Below, piece after piece: positions 1 through 10,356 of a DNA stretch of 64,000 nucleotides. Every line of letters begins with the position of its first letter. Position 1 is the first letter of the stretch. The stretch spans positions 103,340,320 to 103,404,319 of the forward strand of contig NC_089584.1 of NCBI RefSeq assembly GCF_019320115.1. The letters run 5' to 3'. The notes under the pieces are model-generated. The model made no database searches. It saw nothing but the letters and a program-made list of their open reading frames with translations, and was not told the origin of the DNA. Made by a program: the position numbers and the translations under genes. Source of the stretch: Miscanthus floridulus. Taxonomy: Eukaryota; Streptophyta; Magnoliopsida; Poales; Poaceae.

Positions 1-194
1 GATCTTACAAGTTACAACAACAGCAACCACAGATCAAATATGCCTCTACGTGTTTCCTGCTATGAGGAAGAACATGATAGAATAGAAAGACAGAACAAAT
101 CAAAGGAAATAATGCAAGCATGCCGGCTTCTCTGCTACTACTACAGGTGTTCCTTAGACACGGCGGCAGAGTTCGTCGAAACCAGACAAACCGC

Positions 195-385
195 CACTGC
201 AGCTCGCCCCGCGTGCTCTCGCCGTCCCAACGCTGTAGCTCGCCCTGCGCGCTGTCACTGTCACGCCGCTGCAGCTCACCCTGCGCGCTCTCGCCATCCC
301 GCAGCCGCAACGCCACTCACCGTTCCGCCGCTGCAGCGCGCCCCCGCACGCTCTCGCCGTCCCGCTGCAACGCCCCACACGCATC
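195..385. repeat. GC-rich minisatellite-like tandem repeat
   Basis: Degenerate tandem copies of a unit of roughly 35-45 bp that combines GCTGCAGCTCGCCCTGCGCG-like and CTCTCGCCGTCCC-like blocks. Every frame on both strands is open here for a few hundred bases because of composition, so the ORFs across it are not credible genes. The block resembles the GC-rich interior of the CACTA element near 43.2-43.5 kb in style (repeated GCTGC and CTCGC words), so it may be the edge of a transposon cut by the window start. That is a guess. Confidence 0.5.
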
Positions 386-1109
386 GCTGGGCCTCAGGAA
401 ACAGAGGAACATAGATCTACAATCGATGGGCAAGGAGGACGAGAGCGACGACGAACTCAAGGGAGAAAGCAGCGAACTCACGTTGCTCCGGAACTCAAGC
501 AATGGCAGACGAGAGGGAGGCAACGCGCAGAGACGGAGAGGGCGCGGCTTGCCACGACGCCAAGACAATCGCCGGCCGCTAGGACGAACCCCTTTCCCTT
601 CTCGCCGGGACGTTGGGGGAAGTGAGACAGCTGAAAACCGACAGACGTGACTTGCGATTTGAAGCGGTAACGCCAGAGTGGGCCTTGCACGTCAGCGTCC
701 ACAAAGCAACCAACACCAAATCGGAACAGACTAGATATCCAACGGATAGAAAATTCATGTGACAACGAAAAAAAATGTCATATTGCATTTCTGTATTTAG
801 TCGTACATACTTCTGCTCGCAGAATAGCACGACCTTCAAAATTAAAAAGTTCACCATTTCTAGAATCGTTGCACAACATGTTCACCGTTTCTAGAAACAC
901 TGCAAAACATAGTTTTGTTTCGATCTGGCCATGATACTGTCGAGGACGAGCTGCCCCAAGTCAACATCGACGGTCCAGACCAAAAACTGACCGCAACAAA
1001 AACGTTCACTCCGATGACACTGCGTTGCCCATCCTCATTTCCGTCGCCCGGAACCAGGCATCTACCAACAGGACAAAAATAACGAAGCTGGCAGTGACAC
1101 GCCGACAAG
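386..1109. other. Gene-free stretch upstream of the ABCG gene
   Basis: I see no credible gene. Near 840-905 the short phrase GTTCACC.TTTCTAGAA occurs twice. Near-matches to the phosphate-starvation element GNATATNC occur (AGATATCC near 733, and TTATATGC near 1243 in the following stretch), but no perfect copy was seen between 600 and 1327. Confidence 0.4.
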
Positions 1110-1119
1110 CTTCTTGTTC
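1110..1119 (+). promoter_or_regulatory. CTTC/MYCS-type mycorrhiza-responsive motif
   Basis: CTTCTTGTTC is an exact match to the CTTC (MYCS) element described in promoters of mycorrhiza-induced phosphate transporter and lipid-export genes, and bound by WRI5/CBX1-type AP2 factors. It ends 208 bp before the ATG of the STR2-like gene, on the same strand. Its last six bases form the first bases of the adjoining MITE, so the motif spans a transposon boundary. Seen: sequence and position. Inferred: function. Confidence 0.55.
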
Positions 1120-1223
1120 GCTTGGCTGATAAGCCATGGTTAAAAGTAATGTTGGCTAATTTGTTGTGAGAGAAAAATACTGTTCGTTGGTTGAAAAATA
1201 TAGCTTATAAGCTAAGCGAACAA
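1114..1223. mobile_element. Short MITE in the ABCG promoter
   Basis: Imperfect terminal inverted repeats, TTGTTCGCTTGGCTGATAAGC at the left and the complement of TTGTTCGCTTAGCTTATAAGC at the right, enclose about 110 bp with the grass-typical phrase GTTGTGAGAGAAAAATACTG. The same family recurs in intron 2 of this gene (about 3446-3575), and related copies lie near 37.9 and 44.05 kb. No clear target duplication was found. The element fills most of the space between the CTTC motif and the TATA-like box. Confidence 0.6.
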
Positions 1224-1241
1224 AACGAAGAGGGTTACGCT

Positions 1242-1248
1242 TTTATAT
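1242..1248 (+). promoter_or_regulatory. Candidate TATA box of the ABCG gene
   Basis: TTTATAT lies about 80 bp before the chosen ATG, just after the MITE. It is the only TATA-like word in the immediate upstream region, which leaves room for a 5' leader of about 50 bases. Position and sequence are seen; function is inferred. Confidence 0.4.
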
Positions 1249-1326
1249 GCTTGTAGTATACAAGCTGCATGCCTAGAAATAAAGCCCATAGGCGACCACA
1301 CCGGTGCGTAGGTGCACGTACAGCAT

Positions 1327-4243
1327 ATGGCGCATCACCATCAGCACAATGGCCGGAACGGCGGCCACCGCCTGGAGACGGTGATCAACATGGTGCAGCA
1401 GCCGGAGAAGCCAGCGGGCGTGGGGCGGTTCGGCTTCACGGGCGGGCTGGAGTTCACCAGCCTCACGTACACGGTCGTCAAGAAGCAGCGCGGCGCCGGC
1501 GGGGAGTGGGAGAAGAAGGACGTGGACCTGCTGCATGAGATCACCGGGTACGCCCCCAAGGGGTGCGTCACGGCCGTCATGGGCCCCAGCGGCGCCGGCA
1601 AGTCCACGTTCCTGGACGCGCTCGCCGGGCGCATCGCCAGCCTCGACGGCCGCGTGGCGCTCGACGGCGTCGAGATGAGCCCCAGCCTCATCAAGCGCTC
1701 CTCGGCCTACGTCATGCAGGACGACCGCCTGTTCCCCATGCTCACCGTCTACGAGACGCTCAAGTTCGCCGCCGACTTCCGCCTCGGTTCCTCCGTCTCC
1801 GCCTCTGACAAGAAGCTCCGCGTCGAGAACCTCATCGAGCAGCTCGGCCTCACGGTAAGACATGCACGCTGCAGCCTGCAAGTACTGTTAGACTAATCTG
1901 CTTCAGAAATTAAAAACAGAACACTAATAAGACATCGTCGATGGTACCGTGCACTGCATGCAGTCCTCCAGAAACACGTACATCGGAGACGAGGGCACGA
2001 GGGGGGTGTCCGGCGGCGAGCGCCGGCGCGTCTCCATCGGCGTGGACATCATCCACGGGCCGGCGCTCCTGTTCCTGGACGAGCCGACGTCGGGGCTGGA
2101 CTCGACGAGCGCGCACAGCGTGATCGAGAAGGTGCACGACATCGCGTGCGCCGGGAGCACCGTGGTGCTCACCATCCACCAGCCGTCCTCGCGCATCCTG
2201 CTGCTGCTGGACCATCTCATCATCCTGGCGCGCGGGCAGCTCATGTACAGCGATGGGCCTAAGGAGGTGACCGCGCACCTCGGCCGCATGGGGCGCAAGG
2301 TGCCCAAGGGGGAGAACTCCATCGAGAACCTCCTCGACGTCATCCAGGAGTACGAGCAGTCGGAGTTCGGCGTCAAGGCGCTGGCCGAGTTCTGCCTTAC
2401 CGGCCTGAAGCCGCCCAAGCTCACCGCCACCTACGGGGCCGAGGGGCTGTCCACCGTGTCTAGCATCGTCCAGACGCCGATCTCGGGCCCCGGCGGCGGC
2501 GACGACGACTTCGATCGCAGCCTGAGGAGCCAGCACTCCAAGTCTCCGTGGAGCGGCGTGCGCCTCACGCCGTCCCGGCGCCCCAAGCACAAGGGTCCCG
2601 GGGCCCCCCACGACAACCACAGGTACACGCCGGAGATCGTGATGGGAACGCCGACGCCGATGAGCAGCGCGTACACGGTGAACGAGGACGACTACCTGAC
2701 GCCGACGCACCGGGCGCCGCCGAACGCGACGGGCGCCCCCGGCGTGGGCGTCAACGCGCTGGGCCACCGGGGCAAGTTCGCCAACTCGTACGTCCGGGAG
2801 GTGTGGGTGCTGATGCGGCGCAACTTCACCAACATCTGGCGCACGCCGGAGCTGTTCCTGTCGCGGCTGATGGTGCTCACGGTGATGGGGTTCCTGATGG
2901 CCACCATGTTCACCAAGCCCAAGGACAACACGCAGGGGATCACCAACCGCCTCAGCTTCTTCATCTTCACCGTCTGCGTCTTCTTCTTCTCCTCCAACGA
3001 CGCCGTGCCGGCCTTCATCCAGGAGCGCTTCATCTTCATCAGGGAGACCTCGCACAACGCGTACCGCGCCTCCGCCTACGTCGTCGCCGGGATCATCACC
3101 TACCTCCCATTCCTCCTGCTCCAGTCGGCCACCTACGCCGCCATCGTCTGGTTCGCGCTCAAGCTCCACGGCCAGTTCCTCTACTTCCTCGTCATGCTCT
3201 ACGCGGCCCTGCTGTCCACCAACTCCTTCGTCGTCTTCATCAGCTCCGTCGTGCCAAACTTCATCCTGGGGTAAGTCACTAAGTCCACCTGTTTCGTGTT
3301 TTTTTTTTGTTGTTACAAAATTTTGCAGTTATTTTTTTTATAAAAAGAATCAGAACCTTTTCTTGTTCAGATCCCAATCCATATAAAAAGATGCCTACTC
3401 ATCAAATACGGCCCCATCAAGCTCAGTATTACAGGATCATACAGCCTGTTCACTTGGTCGTATTTGGCTTATAAGCCATGGCTTATCAGCCAATGAATAG
3501 TATTTTTCTCTCACACCAAACCAGCCAACAGTACTTTCAGCCATGGCTTATAAGCTAAAGAAGCCCAAACAAACATGGCGTATATATATGGGCCGGCCTG
3601 CATTAACATATTACAATTTTTTTTAATTTTCTTTGTATATATAGTTTTTTTTAAACAGAACCTTTTCTTGTTCAGATCAACCGTAGGTCGTAGTCCAGTC
3701 CAAATATATATATAAAAAAGAATGCCTACTCATCAAATACGGCCCATCAAGCTTAGCTTATTACAAGATTATATATATGGGCCGGCCTGCAATAACATTA
3801 AGGAAAAGAGCCCATGCCTGTCCTAAACAACGGCCCAAACTGTACGAGACCGCGCGAGGTGTTTCTGATCTCTGAATGAATGCGACGGACGATGCAGGTA
3901 CGCCGCGGTGATCGCGTTCACGGCGCTCTTCTTCCTCTTCTGCGGCTACTTCATGGACAGCCACAGCATTCCGGTGGCGTGGAAGTGGATGAACACCATC
4001 TCGACGATGAAGTACCCGTACGAGGGCCTGCTGATGAACGAGTTCAACGGGGACCGGGTGTTCGCCTCGGAGCCCGCCGTCGGGCTGATCCTGACGGGCA
4101 ACGACATCCTCAAGCAGCTGGGCATCAGCGTGGAGGACGACCGCAAGTGGTGGATGGTGCTCTACCTCCTCGGCTGGGCCGTCTTCTACCGCGTCCTCTT
4201 CTACCTCGTCCTCCGCTTCGCCTCTAAGAACAAGAGGAAGTAG
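1327..4243 (+). CDS. STR2: ABCG half-size transporter, STR2-like
   Basis: Three exons: 1327-1854, 1964-3270 and 3898-4243, with GT-AG introns (donors GTAAGA and GTAAGT; acceptors ATGCAG). They join in frame to 726 aa. The start is the first ATG of the frame, before a His/Asn-rich N-terminus. The nucleotide-binding domain is complete: Walker A GPSGAGKST at about residues 86-94, signature VSGGER at about 191-196, Walker B LLFLDEP at about 211-217. A long polar linker (about 330-445) precedes six predicted membrane spans (about 470-720), the NBD-TMD order of plant WBC/ABCG half-transporters. From memory of the family, the DDRLFPMLTVYETLKFAADF region and the total length fit STR2 better than STR1. 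STR and STR2 form a heterodimer in the periarbuscular membrane that exports lipid to mycorrhizal fungi. The upstream CTTC motif supports this. No lesion seen; a general ABCG function is not excluded. Confidence 0.87.
3350..3770. repeat. Duplicated segment in ABCG intron 2
   Basis: Two direct copies of about 85-115 bp (about 3350-3435 and 3654-3770) share CAGAACCTTTTCTTGTTCAG and, after a gap, ATGCCTACTCATCAAATACG. They flank a MITE of the same family as the promoter copy. Each copy contains TTTCTTGTTC (3359-3368 and 3664-3673), which resembles the MYCS core. The duplication may have come with insertion or unequal exchange; any regulatory role is inference. Confidence 0.7.
3446..3575. mobile_element. 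MITE inside ABCG intron 2
   Basis: The phrases GGCTTATAAGCCATGGCTTA and AGTATTTTTCTCTCACACCA, with a closing GGCTTATAAGCTAAAG, identify the same MITE family as at 1114-1223 but in the other orientation. The ends are degraded and the borders are approximate. Confidence 0.55.
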
Positions 4244-4518
4244 TAGCGACAGCTTTGTCATTAATTAATTATTGTTTCAGCATCGATTGGTACGTATCAT
4301 GGTATGTAGATTTGGATTTGATGAGGAGGAGAAGAAGGTAAGTTTTCTTGAAGCGACAAGGCGCCGGCCGGAAAGCCGGGTTGATTGATTATGTCATGAT
4401 TGATTCCTAATGTAATTTTCCGAGAGCGATGTTAAGTACACGGGCCCCCCTGATAGTAACTTTTGCACCGCCCAGGAACTACGCAATTGTCCTATACTAA
4501 CGATAAAAGAGATCACGT

Positions 4519-4524
4519 AATAAA
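4519..4524 (+). terminator. Possible polyadenylation signal of the ABCG gene
   Basis: AATAAA occurs about 275 bp after the stop codon, in a plausible 3' UTR and before the copia left border at about 4551. Plant signals are loose, so the true cleavage site could be elsewhere. Confidence 0.3.
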
Positions 4525-4550
4525 GGATTGACAAATTATTATTGACATGC

Positions 4551-5038
4551 ATGGTACTTGTTCCTATGGAAGAAGACTAGAAGCTGCAGCGATCGATCGA
4601 GAGTAGTGCTTAGTTGCTTACTGACTGCTTAGCGTCCATCTGAATCTGGCTTCGTTTTCGGCAGCCAGACCATGCATCACGGGTGAACCGATCGCTCACT
4701 ATCGTTCCTACCGCACTTTATGGCTAGAGATAGAAGAAGAGAGGCATAACAGAGCCCACACACAGCACAAAGAATTAGCGTTAGCCGGAACTCTACACAA
4801 GAGATGGCAAAACTAAACTCTCTCTTTTTACTGAGTGGCAGTGAGAAACTATATATACAATTCTTCCCATCTAATCCTAATACACAAATATGTCAGGCTG
4901 TCATGCTGCTACAGTGACTAGATGTGACAGCAGGGCTGACTTTAGCACCCGCGCTCTGCTGTGGCTACAGTGTGGCAGGAGAGCCCTTTCTGCGCCTGCC
5001 CCTGCCGCGCGTACAGAGGAGCAACAAATTACTTTACA
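4551..5038 (-). repeat. Copia 3' LTR (left)
   Basis: On the minus strand it would start TGTAAAG (5038) after a purine-rich tract GGATTAGAGGAAGAAT (5039-5054) and end in CA near 4551. A second similar tract, GGATTAGATGGGAAGAATTG, occurs at about 4862-4881, so the true LTR start could be about 175 bp further left. The inner end is shared with the damaged LTR at 32.5-33.6 kb. Confidence 0.6.
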
Positions 5039-5055
5039 ATTCTTCCTCTAATCCT

Positions 5056-6600
5056 GCTGCTAACCCTAGAACCTCCACCATGCCGATCATCTTCTTCAGC
5101 TCCGTGAACTGAAGACGGCCGAGCAGCTTGGTGAGAACGTCCGCGAGCTGTCGACCAGTTTTGACGAACTCGATGACGATCTGTCCTCCATCGACACGGT
5201 CCCTGAGAAAGTGGAACTTGACGTCGATGTGCTTGATCCGGTCGTGGAGAACCGGATTCTTCGCGAGGGCGATGGCGGGCTAGTTGTCCATTATCAGTGC
5301 TGGTGGGTGAGCTTCCACACCGGTCAGCTCGCCCAGCAGCCGGCGCAGCCACACAGCTTGGCACATTGCTGTGGCCATCGTCACGTACTCTGTCTCGTAC
5401 GTGGACAGCGCCACCACCTTTTGTTTCAGCGACAGCCATAAGATTGGAGCCGACCCGAGGAAGATGAGCACGCCAGAGGTACTCCGCCGTCCGTCGATGT
5501 CCCCCACCATGTCTGCATCGCTGAACACAGTGAGCTGCAGCCCACTTCCGCCAGTCTTGGGGAAGACGATCCCCTGATCCACCGTCCCCTTGACGTAGCG
5601 TAGCAACCGCTTTACCATAGCCCAGTGATCCTCTTGGGCTTCCTCCATGAAGCGGCTGACGTAGCCCACGGCGAACGCAATGTTCGGCCTCGTGTGGACT
5701 AGGTAGCATAGACCGCCGATGATGCTCCGATAGAGTGTTGCATCTACCTTCACCGTGGTACTAGCCTTCATCAGCTTTAGTCCTCCTCTATCGGAGTCAC
5801 GAACAGCTTGCACTCGGCCATGCCGCTCTGCTCCAACAGCTTCGAGGCATACGCACTCTAACCGAGCGTGAGTGTCTCCTTCCCCTGTCTCACCTCGATG
5901 TCCAAGGTAGTAGGAGAGAGCGCTGAGATCGCTCATTCAAAAATGAACCACCATCTCGTGCTTAAAGCTATTGATGTCCTCTGCACGCGCGCCGGTGACG
6001 ATCAAGTCGTCCACATACACACTGACGATGAGCACCTCCTTCCCCTTGTTGCCGCGTGTAGAGCGCATGTTCGGTTGCATACCATGTGAACCCAAGCTCG
6101 CCCAGCGTGGCGTCAAGCTCGGTGTTCCACGCTCGCAGGGCCTGCCACAGCCTGTAGAGCGTCTTGCGTAGTCGGAGCACCCTGTGCTCCACTCCCTTGA
6201 CGACGAAACCCAGAGGTTGCCTGACGAAGACCGTCTCCGCTAGCTCACCATTGAGGAAGGCCAATTTTATGTCTAGGTGATGGACACGCTAATCCTTCAC
6301 TGCTGCCAATGCCAGCAGCGGTCGGATAGACTCCATACGCGCTACCGGCGCAAAGACTTCCTCGAAGTTGATGCCCTCGCGCTGGACAAAGCCTCGGGCG
6401 ATGAGGCACGCCTTGTGCTTGACAATGACGCTGCACTCGTCCCGCTTGACCTTGTACACCCACTTTAGGCCGATCGGATGACATCCTAGAGGTGGATCGA
6501 CGAGCTCCCAAGTCTCATTTTCCTCGATCGCCTTCATCTCCTCCAGCATCACCCATCGCCAATTTGCATCGCGCTCGGCCAACGCGAACGTGGGTGGTTC
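5056..6600 (-). pseudogene. Copia reverse transcriptase-RNase H, broken
   Basis: On the minus strand the RT begins with ANWRWVMLEEMKAIEENETW-type copia sequence (about 6580), continues with LKWVYKVKRDE and FAPVARMESIR, and holds an intact YVDDLIVTG active-site motif (about 5996-6022). RNase H follows, with YRSIIGGLCYL, RYVKGTVDQGI, VFSDADMVGDIDGRRSTSG and the C-terminal KFHFLRDRVDGGQIVIEFVK-like end near 5.15-5.2 kb. The pieces lie in different frames and carry stops, so no full polyprotein can be made. It is the 3' end of pol, next to the left LTR. Confidence 0.85.
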
Positions 6601-6986
6601 CTCTACACTGACGAGAAGCAGCTCTAGGTCATTGAGCAGCTGACCCGCCAGGCCTAAGGACCCTTTGTCGCCGGCGATGTCATCCAGCCTACAGAACTGT
6701 ACCTCCTCACCATCGTGGAAGGCATCCGCGAACTCGGTGATGTCGCTTGGAGGTGAGGCGAACTTGATTGGCGTCGATGGAGTCCCCTATTCTGCTGGAG
6801 TGGTCGACATAGAATCTAGAGTGCTCAGCACCTCGGCTACAGTGCTCGACACTACTCCTAGACCACTCGTCACCACTCGTAGAGTGCTCGGCACCAGTCT
6901 TGGAGTGGTAGGCACCACTGCATGACCTCTCGGCTCCACTATGGGAGCGTTCAGCACCCGTCCTAGAGTGATCAGCACCACCGCTA
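6601..6986 (-). repeat. Copia integrase-RT spacer, repetitive half
   Basis: Degenerate direct repeats of about 30 bp (variants of GTGCTCGGCACCACTCCTAG) run from about 6780 to 6986 and resume at about 7515-7630 beyond the inserted TIR element. The position matches the hypervariable linker between integrase and RT in copia polyproteins. It shows low-complexity coding and no recognisable fold. Confidence 0.55.
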
Positions 6987-7514
6987 AGGCTGGACGAAAA
7001 ACTCGAAGCTCGTTAGCTCGCTCGGCTCGTGGCTGGCTCGACTCGGCTCGGCTCGGCTCGTTAAGATAACGAGCCAAGCCGAGCCAAGATTTTAGCTCGT
7101 TAGCTATAACGAGCCAACTCGAGCCAGCTCGCGAGCCGCTCGCGAGCTAAACGAGCCAAGCTACCAGGAAAAAAAGTATCATTTAAGTTAGTTAGATGTA
7201 TGAATACTATAATATTTTATTATACTTGTATATATATTAGCGCATATTAATTTTTTTATTTGATTTAAGGTTGTTAGATTCATTTCTTTTGTATTATTAT
7301 TATTCTCAAACTTTAAATAAATGCAAATATTATATTTTGTGTATTTTTTATACCTGGCTCGCGAGCTTAACGAGCCAGCTCGAGCTTTTAACGAGCCGAG
7401 CCGAGCTGGCTTTCTGGCTCGTTAGGATAACGAGCCGAGCCGAGCTAGCTCGTTATCTTAACGAGCCAGAACGAGTCGAGCCCAAACGAGCCGAGCTGGC
7501 TCGTTATCCAGCCT
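6987..7514. mobile_element. 528-bp TIR element packed with GAGCC motifs
   Basis: It starts AGGCTGGACGAA and ends TTATCCAGCCT (inverted repeats AGGCTGGA), flanked by TA on both sides. Both arms, 6987-7160 and 7350-7514, are filled with subterminal copies of ACGAGCC/GGCTCGT in both orientations. The middle, about 7165-7345, is AT-rich and codes for nothing. It interrupts the copia integrase-RT spacer. The TA flanks suggest a Tc1/mariner-type target duplication, although the TTAA context leaves PIF/Harbinger possible. Confidence 0.7.
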
Positions 7515-7699
7515 TAACCACCGCAGAGCCACTCGGCACCACTCCTAGACTGCTCGGCACCCCTCCTAGGTTGCTCGGCACTGCCCTAGGAGTGCTCGGC
7601 TCTATTGCTGGAGTGGTCAGCACCTCCTCTCCAGCATCTCCACCACCATGAATGACCAAGCGCATAATGATGAAGGTGCTGGTGAAGCCGCCAGTTCCC

Positions 7700-8600
7700 C
7701 CATGCTCGAACTGTCCTAGTCCTAGGCCACCTTCCTGTGAAACATGATGTCGCACGAGACAACCACCTTGCCTCCACATGAGTCATAGAGCCAGTATGCC
7801 TTGGTACCTTCCTCGTAGCCTAGGAGCACCATCGGTGTGCTCCTATCCTCCAGCTTGGTGAGGATCGGCTTCATCTTCCTGATATGGCCGATGAGCCGAA
7901 TGTCCGAAGGAAGAATACGCTCAGCTTGCGCCCATACCAAGCTTCGAACGATGTCTTTCCCTTCAGGGCCTTGGTGGGTGCGCGGTTGAGGATGAACACC
8001 ACAGTGGTCACCGCCTCACCCCAGAACCTTGTCGGCATGCTCTTGGCCTTCATCATGGATCGAGCCATGCCGACCACCATTTGGTTCCACCACTCCACCA
8101 TGGCATTCTGCTATGGCAAGTATGGTGTGATGTGGTATCGCACCACACCCTGATCTAGGCAGTACGCAGTGAACTCCACGGAAGTGAATTCACCACCGCG
8201 ATCAGTCCGCAGCACGTGCAGCTTCTTGCCGCTCTCTGCCTCTGCATGTGCCTTGAACTTCTTGATCACCCCCGCCGCCTCGTCCTTGCTCATCAGTAGT
8301 TGCAGCCACATATAGTGACTGCAATCATCCTTGAGTACGAGGAAGTACCACCGACCACCGTTTATGGCTGGCATTATTAGCCCGCAGAGATCACCGTGGA
8401 TGAGCTCGAGAGCATCCATCGTGCGATACTTGGCCGCCTTTGGGAACGATAGCCTCCTCTGCTTTTCGGCCAGGCAGCTATCACATAGCTTGCCTGCTTG
8501 CTTGATGTGGGGCAACCCTTAGACCATCTTCTCCAGCCAACTGAGCGCATCGAAGCTAAGATGGCCAAACCGGGGTTGCCACAACCATGACTCCTCGATG
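7700..8600 (-). pseudogene. Copia integrase core, broken
   Basis: On the minus strand: GKLCDSCLAEKQRRLSF (end of the zinc-binding region), then the DDE core with the first Asp in ELIHGDLCG, the second in LRTDRGGEF, and the Glu in the AMVEWWN segment that follows RYHITPYLP. Next come RSMMKAKSMPTRFWGEAV and the C-terminal PTKALKGKTSFEAWYG-type GKTPYE region. The catalytic residues are visible, but the pieces need one stop read through and a frame change, so the enzyme is dead as it stands. The gag-pre-integrase segment continues right to 8950 and resumes at 10357. Confidence 0.85.
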
Positions 8601-8957
8601 TGTCATGCTACCAGACACACCGGCTGCTCCACCTTCAAGTCGAGTAGGTGCAGCCAATTCTAGGACCTCTTCACCTTGGCAAGAACTCACTGCTCTTGGT
8701 CCCTGATCCTAAGGATGTCGTCCTTTATCAGTACCTCGCTACCTCGCTCATCTAGCTGGCCAATGCTGATGATGCTTAAACATAGCTACGAGATGTAATA
8801 TACATCCATTAGCGCATGGTGCTCTCTGTTCTGGCACCTGAAGATGATGGTGCCACGTCCTTGGATCGCCACCCTTGAGCTCTCACCGAACTTCACCGTG
8901 TCGATCACGTTGCCGTCGAGCTCGGAGAAGGCTTCCTTGGAGCCCATCATATGGTTG

Positions 8958-10351
8958 TGTAAGGAAAATGGACCCTAGGCCCATTTACTTTGGATTTTGG
9001 TGTTTGATGACCAACACAACCAAATTAGACTAATGAATTTGCAAGTGATTGTTTTGTAGTTCAATAGGATGCAAGATGTGACTTGGACAAAGGCGACGTG
9101 ATGATCCGATGATCAACACCTCAAAGAAGACCTTAGGAGCACAAGAGAAGATCTAAGATATCAAGCAAAGTCCAAGCATAAAGATAGGAACCAAGCCGTA
9201 CACAAGATCACGAAGAAACGAGCTCACAAAGGTGACCAAACGCTGGAGAAAAGCGACCGGACGCTCCGATCAGGAGGCTCAGCAATAGCAGTAGCAACCA
9301 GACACTAGTGGCAAACCAACCAAACATAGGACAACAGTGTCCAATCGAGTACAGAGAGGTTCTAGAGCGGCAAATTTGCGACCGGATACGTCCGGTGGCA
9401 TGTGACCGGACACTAGCAACGTCCAATCAGTAGATCGTGGCTCCAATGGTTGGGATGACAAGACACGTCTAATCAGGACATGATCAGCGTTCGATCAGTA
9501 GTAGAAAAGCGGGATTTTGTCCCCAACAGCTACTTTCTTAGTGGGGCTTATAAATACAACCCCCAACCGGCCAAATGAGGCATGTGGAGCTAAGGAAACA
9601 TACCAAGGGTGTTGATACACTATTTTAGTGATCTCTACTTGCATAGTGCTTAGTGTTTTATTAGGTGATTAGTGTAGGTGCTTTGCAAAGTGCTTAGGTT
9701 GATTAGACCACCGCTTATACGCTTGCTCTAGGTTTAGGCCTAGTGTTTAGTGAGGTTTGCATATCTCTTACCACTCGGTGCTTGTGCGCACCATTGTTGT
9801 ACATTGGAGGGGCTTGTAGTCTTGTGAGATCACACCAACTACGTTTGTGGTATGGTCGCCACCGTGTATCGGAGGGAACAAGGCCTGCGACATTTTGGTC
9901 GAAAGCTTGATAGTGAAGATGGCGAGGAGCATCCGGAAGAGGCTTGCCAGAAGGCTTGTCGGAGACCCACTTGCGTGTGGGGAAGGCCTGAGGCTATCCA
10001 TGGAGTTACCCGACTGGAAGCTTAGCCCTTGCGAGGGATTCCTTGTGAGGGGCTCCAACGAAGACTAGGGGGAAGCTTCCACGCTTCTTGATACCTCGGT
10101 AAAAATACCAAAGTCATCGACGGGAGTTTGCATATCTCTACCTTGCTCTTTAGCTTCCAAATTTACATTGATTGCATTACTCCTTTTATGGTAGAGATAG
10201 CAACACATTAGCAAAACTGTAGTTGCACACTTAGATAGTTTGTCTTTTGCATAGGTTTTGCTAAGGTTAGAAAAAGAGGCCATAGTTTAGAGTTAGGATT
10301 TTAAGTTGCTTAATTCACCACTCCCCCTCTTAGGTGTCACGGTCCCCTTCA
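8958..10351 (+). mobile_element. Solo LTR of a copia-like element, TSD GGTTG
   Basis: It begins TGTAAGGAAAATGGACCC and ends GGTCCCCTTCA, giving canonical TG...CA termini. It is flanked by perfect 5-bp duplications GGTTG (8953-8957 and 10352-10356). Removing it rejoins the copia gag-pre-integrase codons around NHMMGSKEAF. There is no internal domain, so two LTRs must have recombined to leave one. A TATAAATA box on the plus strand at 9549-9556 gives the orientation. LTR size and style suggest the SIRE/Maximus group; that assignment is inference. Confidence 0.9.
9549..9556 (+). promoter_or_regulatory. TATA box of the solo LTR
   Basis: TATAAATA in a CTTATAAATACAACCC context, about 590 bp into the LTR, typical of an LTR RNA polymerase II promoter. 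If active it would read rightwards, antisense to the surrounding copia gag. Confidence 0.55.
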
Positions 10352-10356
10352 GGTTG

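Noticed and set aside
120..650. 176-codon plus-strand ORF at the window start
   Set aside because: Built from a GC-rich tandem repeat; Arg/Ser/Pro-rich, with open frames on both strands.
1910..3169. 419-codon open frame on the minus strand
   Set aside because: It is antisense to exon 2 of the ABCG gene and arises from the high GC content; the plus strand has the Walker and signature motifs.
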